NCBI RefSeq assembly: GCF_000317245.1
Contig: NZ_AJLJ01000184.1
Span: 1-64,000 of the forward strand
Direction: 5' to 3'
Length of the DNA stretch: 64,000 nucleotides
Origin: Fischerella muscicola SAG 1427-1 = PCC 73103
GTDB taxonomy: Bacteria > Cyanobacteriota > Cyanobacteriia > Cyanobacteriales > Nostocaceae
This document shows positions 16,378 through 25,628 of this stretch, piece after piece. How positions within the stretch are numbered: the first letter of the stretch is position 1; each line of letters opens with the position of its first letter. The translations under genes and the position numbers were made by a program. The notes beneath the pieces were generated by a model, which made no database searches, was not told the DNA's origin, and saw only the letters and a list, made by a program, of their open reading frames with translations.

Positions 16378-18216
16378 CTACACAGCACCTGTGACTGTAT
16401 TCTTTCCTGGAATTTGGATATCATTCATATTGATCAAAAAATCATTATTGGCATCAAAAGGTTTATTCTGGTCATTGATTGCCAAGTAGGTACTACCTTG
16501 CCATTGGAATAATACACCCTCGTTGCTATTTAATACCTGATCACCTTGGGTTTGTGGATCTTTATCGTTATAAGCTGATTGAATCGCAGCAGACAGATTG
16601 TTCCCTTTCACCAAACCTGCATCGTAGATGTATATTTTTTGGTTTCCTTCGTTTGTGGATGTGGATAATGTGCCATCATTGTTTAACCAGATGCGATCGC
16701 CTTCATTTGGATTAGAGTTGGTGATGGGATCGACTGCATCCACCTGTGATTGAGATAATCCCTGTTGTTGATTATTACCGATATAGATAGAGCCATCTCC
16801 ACTAGGTTCACCTGTGAGAATGTCGGTTTCCAAATCGCCAGAAACCTGATTATCTGCTTCTTGAGGGAGGATTTGATCGCTACTTTGAACAGAAGCTGAA
16901 TTTGTCCCCACTTCAAAAGCACCAATGTCAGCGATCGCGCTACCGTTACCATCGCCATCTTGTGGACGGTTATTACCGCCTTGATCTGTCTTCAAACTGC
17001 TGACGTTATTAAAGATATTAGAACCAACATCAATCGCCGGACTGGTGGATTTGAGTGTAAAATCACCACGGGAAGGATCTACAAATTGTGGATCGTCACC
17101 CAAGATATTTTGCAAATTCCCTGCTTTTGAATCATCTGATGCCTTAAATTCATAATAATCGTCGTAGTTGTAAACTAGATTGTGATCAAAAACTACGTTT
17201 TTAGATTCGAATAAGCTATTGGCGCGGCGATCAGATCTTGCGTACATGATATTGTCATAAACACGTACGTTATTTGCTTTGCCCACCGCAATCTCACCAC
17301 CTGGATCTGTGTTGCGGGCATTTTCGTAAGTGGTGTTGTTGACAATGTCTACATTAGAATAGCGGTAGGCTGAGATCCCAGAGGAGCCGTTGTTATAAAC
17401 AGTGTTGTTTGCAACTAATGTCTTTCCTGTATAGACTTCAGTGATATATTTATCATGTGAATTTTTACCATCTGTGCTATCGAGGATGATACCATTGCCT
17501 TCAGCAATTTTGCCCGTCACCAACCACGGGATCAGATTTTGGTTATCAGAAACGACATTGTCTTTAATAATGAACTTGTAGTCATTGGTATTATTGTCTG
17601 TGTTGCGGTTGTAAATAACACCTATTCCACTAGTCCCTAGAGGTGAATACCAAGAGTTCCCAGAGACAATGTTTTTCTCGATTGTAACGTAGTCTGCCTT
17701 TTCAGCTCCAATACCTGTTGCTGTGAAGTTACGGACTTTGTTTTCGCTGATGACAATATGGTGAGAATAACCCTTTTCTTTCTCAAAACCACTGTATGAT
17801 GGGCTAATGTAAATCCCAGAGCTATTAGTGATGGGGTTTTCGGGATTATATTGCTCTTGCTTGGCATAGTCTAATGTAATTTCATCCTTGCTACCTTCCA
17901 AGTCAAGTCCTTGAATGCGGATGTAAGATGAACCAGCAACATTAATCCCATCGCTTCCCTTAACTTTTAACTTAGGTGTATGTCCTGGGTAGGCTTTGAT
18001 AGTTATCCAGTTGTTTTCTGAACCATTCTTATTCTCAATCACCATGAGGTCTTTGTTGGGATCACTCTGGGTGTAAGTCCCATTCATGATGTAGAGTGTA
18101 TCACCTGGTTCTAGACGATTTGCTCCTGCTTGTAAGCTTTTAAACGCAGCTTTTTCACTTAAGCCATTGTTATTATCATTACCTGCTTCAGCAGAAACAT
18201 AGTAAGTTTTACCCAT
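16378..18216 (-). CDS. Right-handed beta-helix surface protein with bluetail-like C-terminus
   Basis: 612 residues, ATG at 18216 with AGGAG 9 bases upstream. The N-terminus has the DUF1565/pectate-lyase-like opening YYVSAEAGNDNNNGLSEKAAFKSLQAG followed by many beta-helix coils with Asn ladders (about 60-400). The helix closes with a choice-of-anchor Q style ending, DVGSN ... GGNNRPQDGDGNG ... ADIGAFEVG. The last 130 residues resemble the bluetail module of cyanobacterial surface proteins (NEGVLFQWQGSTYLAINDQN ... DFLINMNDI). There is no N-terminal signal peptide, so type I secretion is likely, as inference. Beta-helix proteins of this sort bind or cleave polysaccharides; the nearby exopolysaccharide locus fits, but no catalytic triad is assigned. 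Confidence 0.8.
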   Translation of the reverse strand: MGKTYYVSAEAGNDNNNGLSEKAAFKSLQAGANRLEPGDTLYIMNGTYTQSDPNKDLMVIENKNGSENNWITIKAYPGHTPKLKVKGSDGINVAGSSYIRIQGLDLEGSKDEITLDYAKQEQYNPENPITNSSGIYISPSYSGFEKEKGYSHHIVISENKVRNFTATGIGAEKADYVTIEKNIVSGNSWYSPLGTSGIGVIYNRNTDNNTNDYKFIIKDNVVSDNQNLIPWLVTGKIAEGNGIILDSTDGKNSHDKYITEVYTGKTLVANNTVYNNGSSGISAYRYSNVDIVNNTTYENARNTDPGGEIAVGKANNVRVYDNIMYARSDRRANSLFESKNVVFDHNLVYNYDDYYEFKASDDSKAGNLQNILGDDPQFVDPSRGDFTLKSTSPAIDVGSNIFNNVSSLKTDQGGNNRPQDGDGNGSAIADIGAFEVGTNSASVQSSDQILPQEADNQVSGDLETDILTGEPSGDGSIYIGNNQQQGLSQSQVDAVDPITNSNPNEGDRIWLNNDGTLSTSTNEGNQKIYIYDAGLVKGNNLSAAIQSAYNDKDPQTQGDQVLNSNEGVLFQWQGSTYLAINDQNKPFDANNDFLINMNDIQIPGKNTVTGAV

Positions 18217-19257
18217 TTTTAATACTCCTAAGTTGTGTAAGAGGAAATGGTACTGTCTTTTCAGTAAAAACCCTGAAGCTGCATTTGAACCGTCAAGTCC
18301 ATATATTTAAGTTACGGTTCAGTGTAAATCCGTATCTAGCCTTCTTAGTCAGGTAAAAGAGATACATTTTTCCATGCAAAAGCTATTCATTTCGCTAGGT
18401 TTGTAGCCAATTGCATCTTGTCTGCATTTATGTGCAGTAGCGATCGCAATCCTAATTACACCCCTAAATCACGATTTTCTGTGATTATCGAAATGAATTT
18501 TTGTCGAAAACTTGGTAGACTTTACACTTTTAACTTCAAGTAACTGTAACTAAAACTGAAAATTCAATTGAGGTAACTCAAACTGATGTAACCGAGCATA
18601 AAATATTACATTTACAATTAAGCAACTCAATCGTGGTAGATGCTCAAATTCCAGTTTCAATTGCAAATGATATTCAAATATTTGAATCTTTTGTGAATAT
18701 ACACTGATATTTGACTTAATTTCAAGCTATTTGTTAATTTCTTAAGCTGTATAGCGAATCAATCAATTCAGCTACACAAACTAAATCAAACACACAACCT
18801 TATTCCATCGTCTTTCTGAACTCGCACGAGAGGTGAGAAGTTTAGGTAAATATATAAATTAATTTCATGTTATTGCATTCCATAATCCTAAATGTTTATA
18901 CATTAGGTTTTGATGAATTCAATAATCTCTATCCCCTATCTTACTGAAGATAGAATTATAGATGAGTTCGCATCTTTTTCGAGGTATAAAATTTTCTACG
19001 AACTTAGATGTATTAAAAGAAACTAATATTTTGACAATATATTTGACACCAAAATTAAGTCAAACATATTGTTTATTTCAAGATTGAGATATATTCTTGC
19101 CTATTTAATTTTACACATCATAAATAATTTCACTCACACAATGCTCTAACTCGATTTAAGCAGGATATTGTCTCAGAGAGAATATATATAATGTTAGTCT
19201 CAGTTATCGCCTGCTAAGATGTTCGTCAAATTTATGTTTGAGATCTTACATATAGAT

Positions 19258-19374
19258 ATGAATATACCTAAAGATATAAATTATACTGATTTTAAATCCT
19301 TGTAGTAATATTTTCCGTTTGGGATATTATAAGCATGAATATACCTAGAGGCATAAATTGTACTGGTTTTAAAT
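19258..19374. repeat. Pair of 40-bp imperfect direct repeats
   Basis: Copies at 19258-19297 and 19335-19374 match at 35 of 40 positions, and all five differences are transitions. Both begin ATGAATATACCT and end TTTTAAAT. Each is also a very short open frame (MNIPKDINYTDFKSL and MNIPRGINCTGFK), but neither has a ribosome site. Confidence 0.75.
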
Positions 19375-19864
19375 AATTCTGTACAAAGTCTTTATTTTTT
19401 GGTGTAGATATGCTGTATACTCCAAGATGTAAATAAAAATTGTAAAAATTAATGAACAATAAGCCCACTAGACAATTAAAACGTAATGTAAATTACATTG
19501 GGAAATGTAATTATAAGAACTTAAGGAAGTTGGATAGAAATTGTCTTGCTTTATAAATATTTAGATATTGTTGACAACTAATTCCAGTAAATCTGTTTGA
19601 GTAGCACTGCAAGATTCTGTTTATACAGAGGGAGTACAAGTATTATTTATTACTTGCAGATTGATGTAAACAAGTCATGCCTAACTCAAAAATTTATTTG
19701 ATTTATCAAAGCACCGAGCAAAACCTGTAGATTATAATTTTTGACTGTTGCAATTGTGTGTGAGATTTTTAGTTGGGAAATCACCTGGAATTAGTATGAT
19801 TGTAATCCTGTGAAAGAAGAATCAAAAGAAAATAAATGATTTTGAATTTATGGAGTAGGGCTTC

Positions 19865-20224
19865 GATGGTCAAGTCAGATCTCAGTCCCTCCAAGACAGC
19901 CATCTTGCTAGATTTAAATGTTTATAAATCTTAGGATGACTGAATTGCTAGAGAAATTGTAACTAAAATTGAATGGCCCTACACAAGCATCCTGTGGTCT
20001 GGCGATCGCGCATACTTTACTTATTTAATTTTAGGGCTAAATAGATAATTATTGAGTGTCTATGTTGTGTGATTGAAAATCATCCTTTGCAGAATCTTTA
20101 TAAAAAAGTGACTAAATAATTGATTAACTAAAGTAAATTTAAACTAAATAATTAACTTTCAAGTAGAGATGAACTTTAGATGGTCTCATCGAGATCTCAG
20201 TTCCTCTAGCGCAAACTTCTTGCT
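19865..20224. repeat. Pair of 45-bp imperfect direct repeats upstream of the polysaccharide locus
   Basis: Copies at 19865-19909 and 20179-20224 share GATGGT, GATCTCAGT-CCTC and a CTTGCT end, spaced 314-315 bp apart. The second copy ends 33 bp before the GTG start of the small Cys/His protein, placing it in the leader of the locus. They could be a duplicated regulator site or a duplicated leader. Confidence 0.6.
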
Positions 20225-20257
20225 CTACTGTACATTTACCCAATAAGGGAGGTCAAA

Positions 20258-20683
20258 GTGCAAAGAAGATGTGACCGAAATCGTAAACGTTCAAAACGAC
20301 GAGCTATCTATTGTCCAATTCATGGATGCTATCTAGATAGTGTGAGTCAAAAGTATCCATTGTTTGCTGATCGCCCAGGACAACTCCAGCAAAGGGGAAT
20401 AGGGCGACAAACAGCACTGCTTTTAGTAGCACATAAAACCGCAGTACCTTTGGAAGGAGAATGGTTGGAAGCATTCTGGTGTGATCAATGTCAAGAAAAA
20501 AAGTGGTATCACCTGAAAAAGCGCGATCGCGTCTATGAAGTATCGATTGCAGCTCCAGAACTTTGGCAGCAAGCAATGGGGGTAATCTACCCAGAAGGAA
20601 ATCCTTCTGTAGGAGAATTTACTCGCAGACATGCAAAAATGGTTGGTTGTAAAAGCAGCAAGGATTTCGGATTTATCGGTTAA
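20258..20683 (+). CDS. Small Cys/His protein at the head of the polysaccharide locus
   Basis: 141 residues from a GTG start preceded by AAGGGAGGT, a very strong ribosome site 5 bases away. After a highly basic N-terminus (RRCDRNRKRSKRRAIY) come C19-P-I-H22-G-C24 and C75-D-Q-C78, which would make a zinc-ribbon-like site. The middle motif YPLFADRPGQLQQRGIGRQTALLLVAHKTAVPLEGEWLEAFWC looks conserved-type. No membrane segment is present. I do not know a characterised family; a nucleic-acid-binding or regulatory role is suggested by the basic tail plus zinc site. It is 125 bp ahead of the Wzc-like gene, in the same direction. Confidence 0.75.
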   Translation: MQRRCDRNRKRSKRRAIYCPIHGCYLDSVSQKYPLFADRPGQLQQRGIGRQTALLLVAHKTAVPLEGEWLEAFWCDQCQEKKWYHLKKRDRVYEVSIAAPELWQQAMGVIYPEGNPSVGEFTRRHAKMVGCKSSKDFGFIG

Positions 20684-20808
20684 TATCAATTATTTTGAGC
20701 CTACACAGAATCAAACTTTATATATATGCAGCTTTATTTTATAGATCATTGGTATGAGCGACTTGCAGATTTTAATTAAATGTATGATTGATAAGGTCAA
20801 TATCTGCC

Positions 20809-23007
20809 ATGAAAGAATCTGAATTTAAAGAAGTTGAAGAGATAGATTTTCAAAAATACTTGCTTGTCCTACAACGCCGTTGGATGACCGCAGTCGGAGT
20901 TTTTGGAGCAGTTGTTACCCTTACTTTGCTGTACGCGTTCTCATTGAAACCTACATATACAGCACAAGCGAGCCTCTTAATTAAGACAAATCGAACCTCT
21001 TCACTCACAGGATTGGGAGAAGATATAGGCAGAATAGAATCTTTAGTGCGGGAAAACAGTCCTGTAGACACGCAGGCGAAAATCGTTATATCTGTTCCTG
21101 TAATTCAAGAAACCATCACATCTTTGAGTCTCAAAAATAATGAAGGTGAACCTCTAACAGTTGAGGAACTTTCGGAAGATTTGAAGGTAGAGAGTGTCAA
21201 AGGCACAGATGTCCTAGAAATATCTTATACACATGAAAATCCCCAATTAGCGGCAAAAGTAATCAACAAGGTAGTTGATACTTATATCAAGCAAAATATC
21301 CAAGCCAATAGAGAAGAAGCAACCTCAGCAGGTAGATTTATATTGCAGCAATTACCTAGAACAGAGGAAGCTGTCCAAAAAGCAGAGTTAGCATTACGTA
21401 GATTTAAAGAGAAAAATAAGGTCATCGTTCTGCAAGAAGAAGCAACCGCAGCAGTTAATAGTATTTCTAAGTTAGAAGATGAAATTGCCGAAGCCCAAGC
21501 TCAACTTGTTGATGCTAATGCTCGTCTGGAAAAATTACAAAATCAGGCTAGGGTTACTTCACAAGAAGCTGTATCAGCAGTTGACTTGAGTCAAGTAGCT
21601 GGAACTCAAGAAGTAATTAAAGAACTCCAAGAAGCACAAACCCAGTTGACGGTGGCGCGAACCCGTTATCTATCAGGACATCCCACAGTCTCTCAGTTAG
21701 AGGAAAAAGTTTCCGCTCTCAAAAACTTACTACAACAGCGAGTAGAGCAAGTAGGTGGTAATAATCAGCAAATCTCTACAGCAAATTTACAGATGGGAGA
21801 GGTACGACAAAAGCTGATTGAAGATTTAGCAAACACAGATAAAGAACGTGCTGGTTTGGAGAAACGAATTGCTGATCTTAGGAATACATGGTCATTGTAC
21901 AAACAGCGAGCCAATATTTTGCCTCGATTAGAACAAACCCAACGAGAACTTGAGCGAAAGCTGAAAGCCGCGCAAACAACCTACGAAACACTCTTGACGA
22001 GATTACAAGAAATAAACGTAGCTGAAAACCAAAATATTGGCAATGCTCGCATCATTTCCCCTGCAATAGTTCCAGATAAGCCGAGTGGAATGAGAAAAAT
22101 TCTAATTGTTCTCGGTGGAGGAGTTTTAGGTGTACTCCTGGGAATAATTGCTGCTCTTGCATCTGATTTAATAGACAAATCTATCAAGACTCTTAAAGAA
22201 GCTAGAGAAATTTTCCAATACACATTGCTAGGGGTAATTCCTACTATCAGTAGAACTGGTAAAAGCGGCTACTCAGTAGAAGGGTTGGATAGACCAGTTC
22301 CCAGAGTAATTGGTAGAGATGTCCCTCATTTCCCTGTTGGTGATGCATACCAAATGCTGCAAGCAAACTTGAAATTCCTTTCAGATAAACAGCTAAAAGC
22401 AATTACAGTTACTAGTTCCATTCCTAAAGAAGGAAAATCAGAAGTTTCTGCTAATTTGGCTGTAGCAATGGCAGAAGTTGAGCGTCGAGTACTGTTAGTG
22501 GATGCTGATATGCGTCATCCTATCCAGCATCATATTTGGCAACTAAGCAATAAAAAGGGCTTAAGTAATATCATTGTTGACCAAGTTCCTATTGAAACTG
22601 CGGTTCATGAAGTGATGCCCAATTTACATGTTCTCACATCTGGAGTCATACCTCCTAATCCAGTCGCTTTACTAGATTCTGATCGTATGGCAACTTTAGT
22701 TGCTAACTTTACCAAAGATTATGATTGTGTAATTTTCGATGCTCCACCTTTAGCAGGAACAGCAGATGCAGCAGTTTTGGGTAAATTAGCTGATGGGATC
22801 TTACTGGTAGTGCGTCCAGAAGTAGTGGACTTTACAAGTGCAAATGCAGCTAAAGAATTTTTAACTCAGTCAGGTCAAAAAGTACTGGGTATGGTCATCA
22901 ACGGTATCAGTGTGAAGCGCGAACGTGATAGCTATTTCTACTATGCGAAAGATTCAATGGAGTCAAGTAGTGTGTCTAAAAGTTCGATTCTAGTGAAAAA
23001 CCGTTAA
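20809..23007 (+). CDS. Wzc-like polysaccharide co-polymerase / tyrosine autokinase
   Basis: 732 residues from ATG 20809; a TTG at 20788 is less likely. Domains in order: Wzz/Wzc N-terminal domain with first transmembrane helix (about 30-50), long periplasmic coiled coil (about 180-400), second transmembrane helix (about 430-455), then the cytosolic bacterial tyrosine kinase domain with Walker A (SIPKEGKSEV), Walker A' (VLLVDADMR) and Walker B (CVIFDAPP). A C-terminal tyrosine cluster SYFYYAK is the expected autophosphorylation tail. Such proteins set chain length and drive export in Wzx/Wzy exopolysaccharide systems. In Walker A the residue after GKS is Glu instead of the common Thr, which is worth noting. 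First large gene of the locus. Confidence 0.92.
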   Translation: MKESEFKEVEEIDFQKYLLVLQRRWMTAVGVFGAVVTLTLLYAFSLKPTYTAQASLLIKTNRTSSLTGLGEDIGRIESLVRENSPVDTQAKIVISVPVIQETITSLSLKNNEGEPLTVEELSEDLKVESVKGTDVLEISYTHENPQLAAKVINKVVDTYIKQNIQANREEATSAGRFILQQLPRTEEAVQKAELALRRFKEKNKVIVLQEEATAAVNSISKLEDEIAEAQAQLVDANARLEKLQNQARVTSQEAVSAVDLSQVAGTQEVIKELQEAQTQLTVARTRYLSGHPTVSQLEEKVSALKNLLQQRVEQVGGNNQQISTANLQMGEVRQKLIEDLANTDKERAGLEKRIADLRNTWSLYKQRANILPRLEQTQRELERKLKAAQTTYETLLTRLQEINVAENQNIGNARIISPAIVPDKPSGMRKILIVLGGGVLGVLLGIIAALASDLIDKSIKTLKEAREIFQYTLLGVIPTISRTGKSGYSVEGLDRPVPRVIGRDVPHFPVGDAYQMLQANLKFLSDKQLKAITVTSSIPKEGKSEVSANLAVAMAEVERRVLLVDADMRHPIQHHIWQLSNKKGLSNIIVDQVPIETAVHEVMPNLHVLTSGVIPPNPVALLDSDRMATLVANFTKDYDCVIFDAPPLAGTADAAVLGKLADGILLVVRPEVVDFTSANAAKEFLTQSGQKVLGMVINGISVKRERDSYFYYAKDSMESSSVSKSSILVKNR

Positions 23008-23074
23008 GCAAAAACTTAAGTTAATGAGGTGCGATCGCTTTTGATAAAAACCACAAAATCAAAAAAGCATAAAA

Positions 23075-24427
23075 ATGCTCAGAAAAATAGAAGAAACTAC
23101 TAGCAAACTCAGCCCTAACTTGCAAAAAATTATTGGCAACACATCTTGGCTGTTAGCTGATAGAGTATTGCGAATGGGTATGGGTTTACTTGTAGGAGTT
23201 TGGGTAGCTCGTTACCTCGGCCCAGAAAACTTTGGTCTTTTCAATTATGCGATCGCTTTTACTTCGATCTTCAACACTGTTGCCAATCTTGGACTTGATA
23301 GTATTGTAGTTCGTAATATTGTCCGCCAACCCGACAACAAAGATGAAATCTTGGGTACAGCTTTCTTTCTCAAAGTCTTTGCTCAAGTAGGTGTCATCAT
23401 TCTGTCATTTGCCGCAATTATCCTGATTCGCCCCAGTCAGACTCTCACCCAGCAGCTGGTGGGAATCATTGCTTTGGGAATGTTTTTTGAATCTTACTAC
23501 GTCATCGATTTTTGGTTCCAATCACAAGTTCAGTCAAAATATACAGTTTGGTTTAAGAATATAGGCTTAGTTTTAGCTAGTTTTATGCGGGTTGTATTGA
23601 TCAAAATACAAGCCCCATTAATTCTGTTTGCTTGGGCTTATTCTGCTGAAACTGCTCTGAGTGCTTTAGGACTTTTAGTGGCATACCATATTAAAGGTTA
23701 TTTGATACAAGCATGGCAGTTTAGCTGGAAGTCTGCAAAAGAGTTACTGAAAGATAGCTGGCCGTTGATTCTTTCAAGTTTTGTAATTATGATTTACATG
23801 CGAACGGATCAGTTAATGATAGGACAAATAATTGGTGATGCAGAAGTAGGAGTTTACTCAGCAGCAGTCAAAATTTCAGAACTTTGGTATGTTATTCCAA
23901 TGGCGATCGCCAATTCAGTCTTCCCATCAATTGTTAAAGCCAGACAAGCAAGTCAACAGTCATACTATGAGCAGATACAGAAAGTCCTGGATTTTCTCGC
24001 AATTCTGTCTTATGCAGTAATTTTAATCGTGTCATTAACATCTCATCAAATTATTAACTTGATGTATGGCAATGAATATGCAGAGGCTGGCACCATACTG
24101 GTCATCCATATCTGGACTGGATTATTTGTCTCTTTGGGCTTAGTAAGCAGTGTATGGACAACAACAGAAAATTTAATGCGATTTGCATTTATAGCAACTG
24201 CTAATGGTGCAATCATAAATGTAATTTTGAACTATTTCTTCATTAAGAGTTATGGAGGTGTCGGAGCAGCAATTTCTTCACTAATAGCTCAATGCATTGC
24301 CTCATATCTTTCATATTTGTTATTGCCACAAACAAGAAAGCTTTTTCTGAGGCAAACAAATGCAATATTTTTACCTGGCTTAATAAGCCGATTATTTAAA
24401 TATACCAATACTTTGCGAAATAAATAA
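23075..24427 (+). CDS. Wzx-type oligosaccharide flippase
   Basis: 450 residues with about 12-14 predicted transmembrane helices and the MATE/MOP fold signature of polysaccharide transporters: NTSWLLADRVLRMGMGLLVGVWVARYLGPENFGLFNYA at the N-terminus. It should flip the lipid-linked repeat unit from cytosolic to periplasmic face of the membrane. The ATG at 23075 lies 67 bp after the Wzc-like gene. Length and hydrophobic pattern are normal for the family. Confidence 0.9.
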   Translation: MLRKIEETTSKLSPNLQKIIGNTSWLLADRVLRMGMGLLVGVWVARYLGPENFGLFNYAIAFTSIFNTVANLGLDSIVVRNIVRQPDNKDEILGTAFFLKVFAQVGVIILSFAAIILIRPSQTLTQQLVGIIALGMFFESYYVIDFWFQSQVQSKYTVWFKNIGLVLASFMRVVLIKIQAPLILFAWAYSAETALSALGLLVAYHIKGYLIQAWQFSWKSAKELLKDSWPLILSSFVIMIYMRTDQLMIGQIIGDAEVGVYSAAVKISELWYVIPMAIANSVFPSIVKARQASQQSYYEQIQKVLDFLAILSYAVILIVSLTSHQIINLMYGNEYAEAGTILVIHIWTGLFVSLGLVSSVWTTTENLMRFAFIATANGAIINVILNYFFIKSYGGVGAAISSLIAQCIASYLSYLLLPQTRKLFLRQTNAIFLPGLISRLFKYTNTLRNK

Positions 24428-24549
24428 ATTTAAATCATAAAAGTTTACATTTTCAGAATTTAATTTAAATAAATTTTAAATATTCCTAAGTTTAAATTTC
24501 TAAAATAAAAATATATTTTCTCCAATTTATATTTAAACGGTAGGAATGA

Positions 24550-25494
24550 ATGTCTGATTTTCGTTTGAAAACTCCAGTAGCTTTTATAATCTTCAAACGC
24601 CCACATACCACCGAACGTGTATTTGAAGCAATCCGCCAAGTCAAACCAGCGAAATTATTTGTCATAGCAGATGGTCCCCGAAATGACCGTGCTGATGAAC
24701 CGGAAAAGTGCGAAGCTACCCGTGCGATTATTAACCGTGTTGATTGGGAGTGTGAAGTTATTAAAAATTATTCGGATATTAACATCGGCTGTGCAAAACG
24801 TCTTCCTAGTGGTTTAGATTGGGTATTTAATCAAGTTGAAGAGGCAATAGTTTTAGAAGATGACTGTTTACCCCACCCCACATTTTTTCAATTTTGTGAA
24901 GCTTTGCTTGAAAGATATAGATACGATCAAAGAATTGGTACGATCATCGGTCAAAATGTACAATTGGGGCGAAGAAGAACAGACTATAGCTATTATTTCT
25001 CTATTTATAATCGCTGCTGGGGTTGGGCGACTTGGAGACGAGCATGGCAAAACTTTGATTTTGACATGAAACTCTGGCCAGAAATTAAAGAAAGTCAATT
25101 TTTAGATGATATACTTATAGACTCTAAATCTGTCAAATTTTGGCAGCAAATTTTTCAGGATACATACGATAGACGTATCAATACCGTATGGGATTATCAA
25201 TGGACTTTTAATTGTTGGCTTCAGAACCAACTAAGTATTGTCCCAAATCAGAATTTGATTTCTAATATTGGTTTTGGCGAGAATGCAACTCATACAAAAC
25301 ATACAAAGGGAAGCTTTGTTAAAACTTATGCTAATATGCCCACAGAACTAATTAGTTTTCCTCTCAAGCATCCGCCGTATATAATTCGTGATTTAAAATC
25401 AGACAGATTCATGCAAAAAAGTTTCTTTGATTATGGAAATTTATTGACAACTATAAAGGCAGTTATTAAGAAACAAATTATGAAAGAAAATTGA
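24550..25494 (+). CDS. GT-A glycosyltransferase (HlpA-like / GNT-I-like)
   Basis: 314 residues. The start TPVAFIIFKRPHTTERVFEAIRQ, the VIADGPR loop, and AIVLEDDCLPHPTFFQF with the metal-binding Asp pair are those of GT-A fold enzymes often named hemolytic-protein HlpA-like. The motif YNRCWGWATWRRAW is also characteristic. It is soluble and cytosolic, and would add one sugar to the lipid carrier. Donor and acceptor are unknown. The 122-bp spacer before it is nearly pure A/T. A GGTAGGA ribosome site precedes the ATG at 24550. Confidence 0.82.
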   Translation: MSDFRLKTPVAFIIFKRPHTTERVFEAIRQVKPAKLFVIADGPRNDRADEPEKCEATRAIINRVDWECEVIKNYSDINIGCAKRLPSGLDWVFNQVEEAIVLEDDCLPHPTFFQFCEALLERYRYDQRIGTIIGQNVQLGRRRTDYSYYFSIYNRCWGWATWRRAWQNFDFDMKLWPEIKESQFLDDILIDSKSVKFWQQIFQDTYDRRINTVWDYQWTFNCWLQNQLSIVPNQNLISNIGFGENATHTKHTKGSFVKTYANMPTELISFPLKHPPYIIRDLKSDRFMQKSFFDYGNLLTTIKAVIKKQIMKEN

Positions 25495-25628
25495 ATAATT
25501 GAAGATAAAAACAAATTAATATATTATTAGTTCTGTTTGTAAATATATCCACAAATAGTAAATCATAGTTATTCCAGTTTAATTAATTACATGGGTACAA
25601 TCTAACGACAACAGTCGGAGATTAGAAA

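Larger units (their letters stand above)
18217..20257. other. Two-kilobase AT-rich gap without a convincing gene
   Basis: Between the beta-helix gene and the polysaccharide locus I find no open frame above about 40 codons with a ribosome site. It holds two pairs of imperfect direct repeats (19258/19335 and 19865/20179), an odd palindrome AATGTAAATTACATT at 19485-19499, and a few HIP1 cores. A 34-codon frame from 19451 is possible but unsupported. The length suggests either a degraded gene region or long leader RNA with regulatory elements for the downstream locus. Confidence 0.6.

Noticed and set aside
19451..19555. 34-codon frame in the 2-kb gap
   Set aside because: No ribosome site, basic random-like sequence and it crosses a palindrome; cannot be supported.
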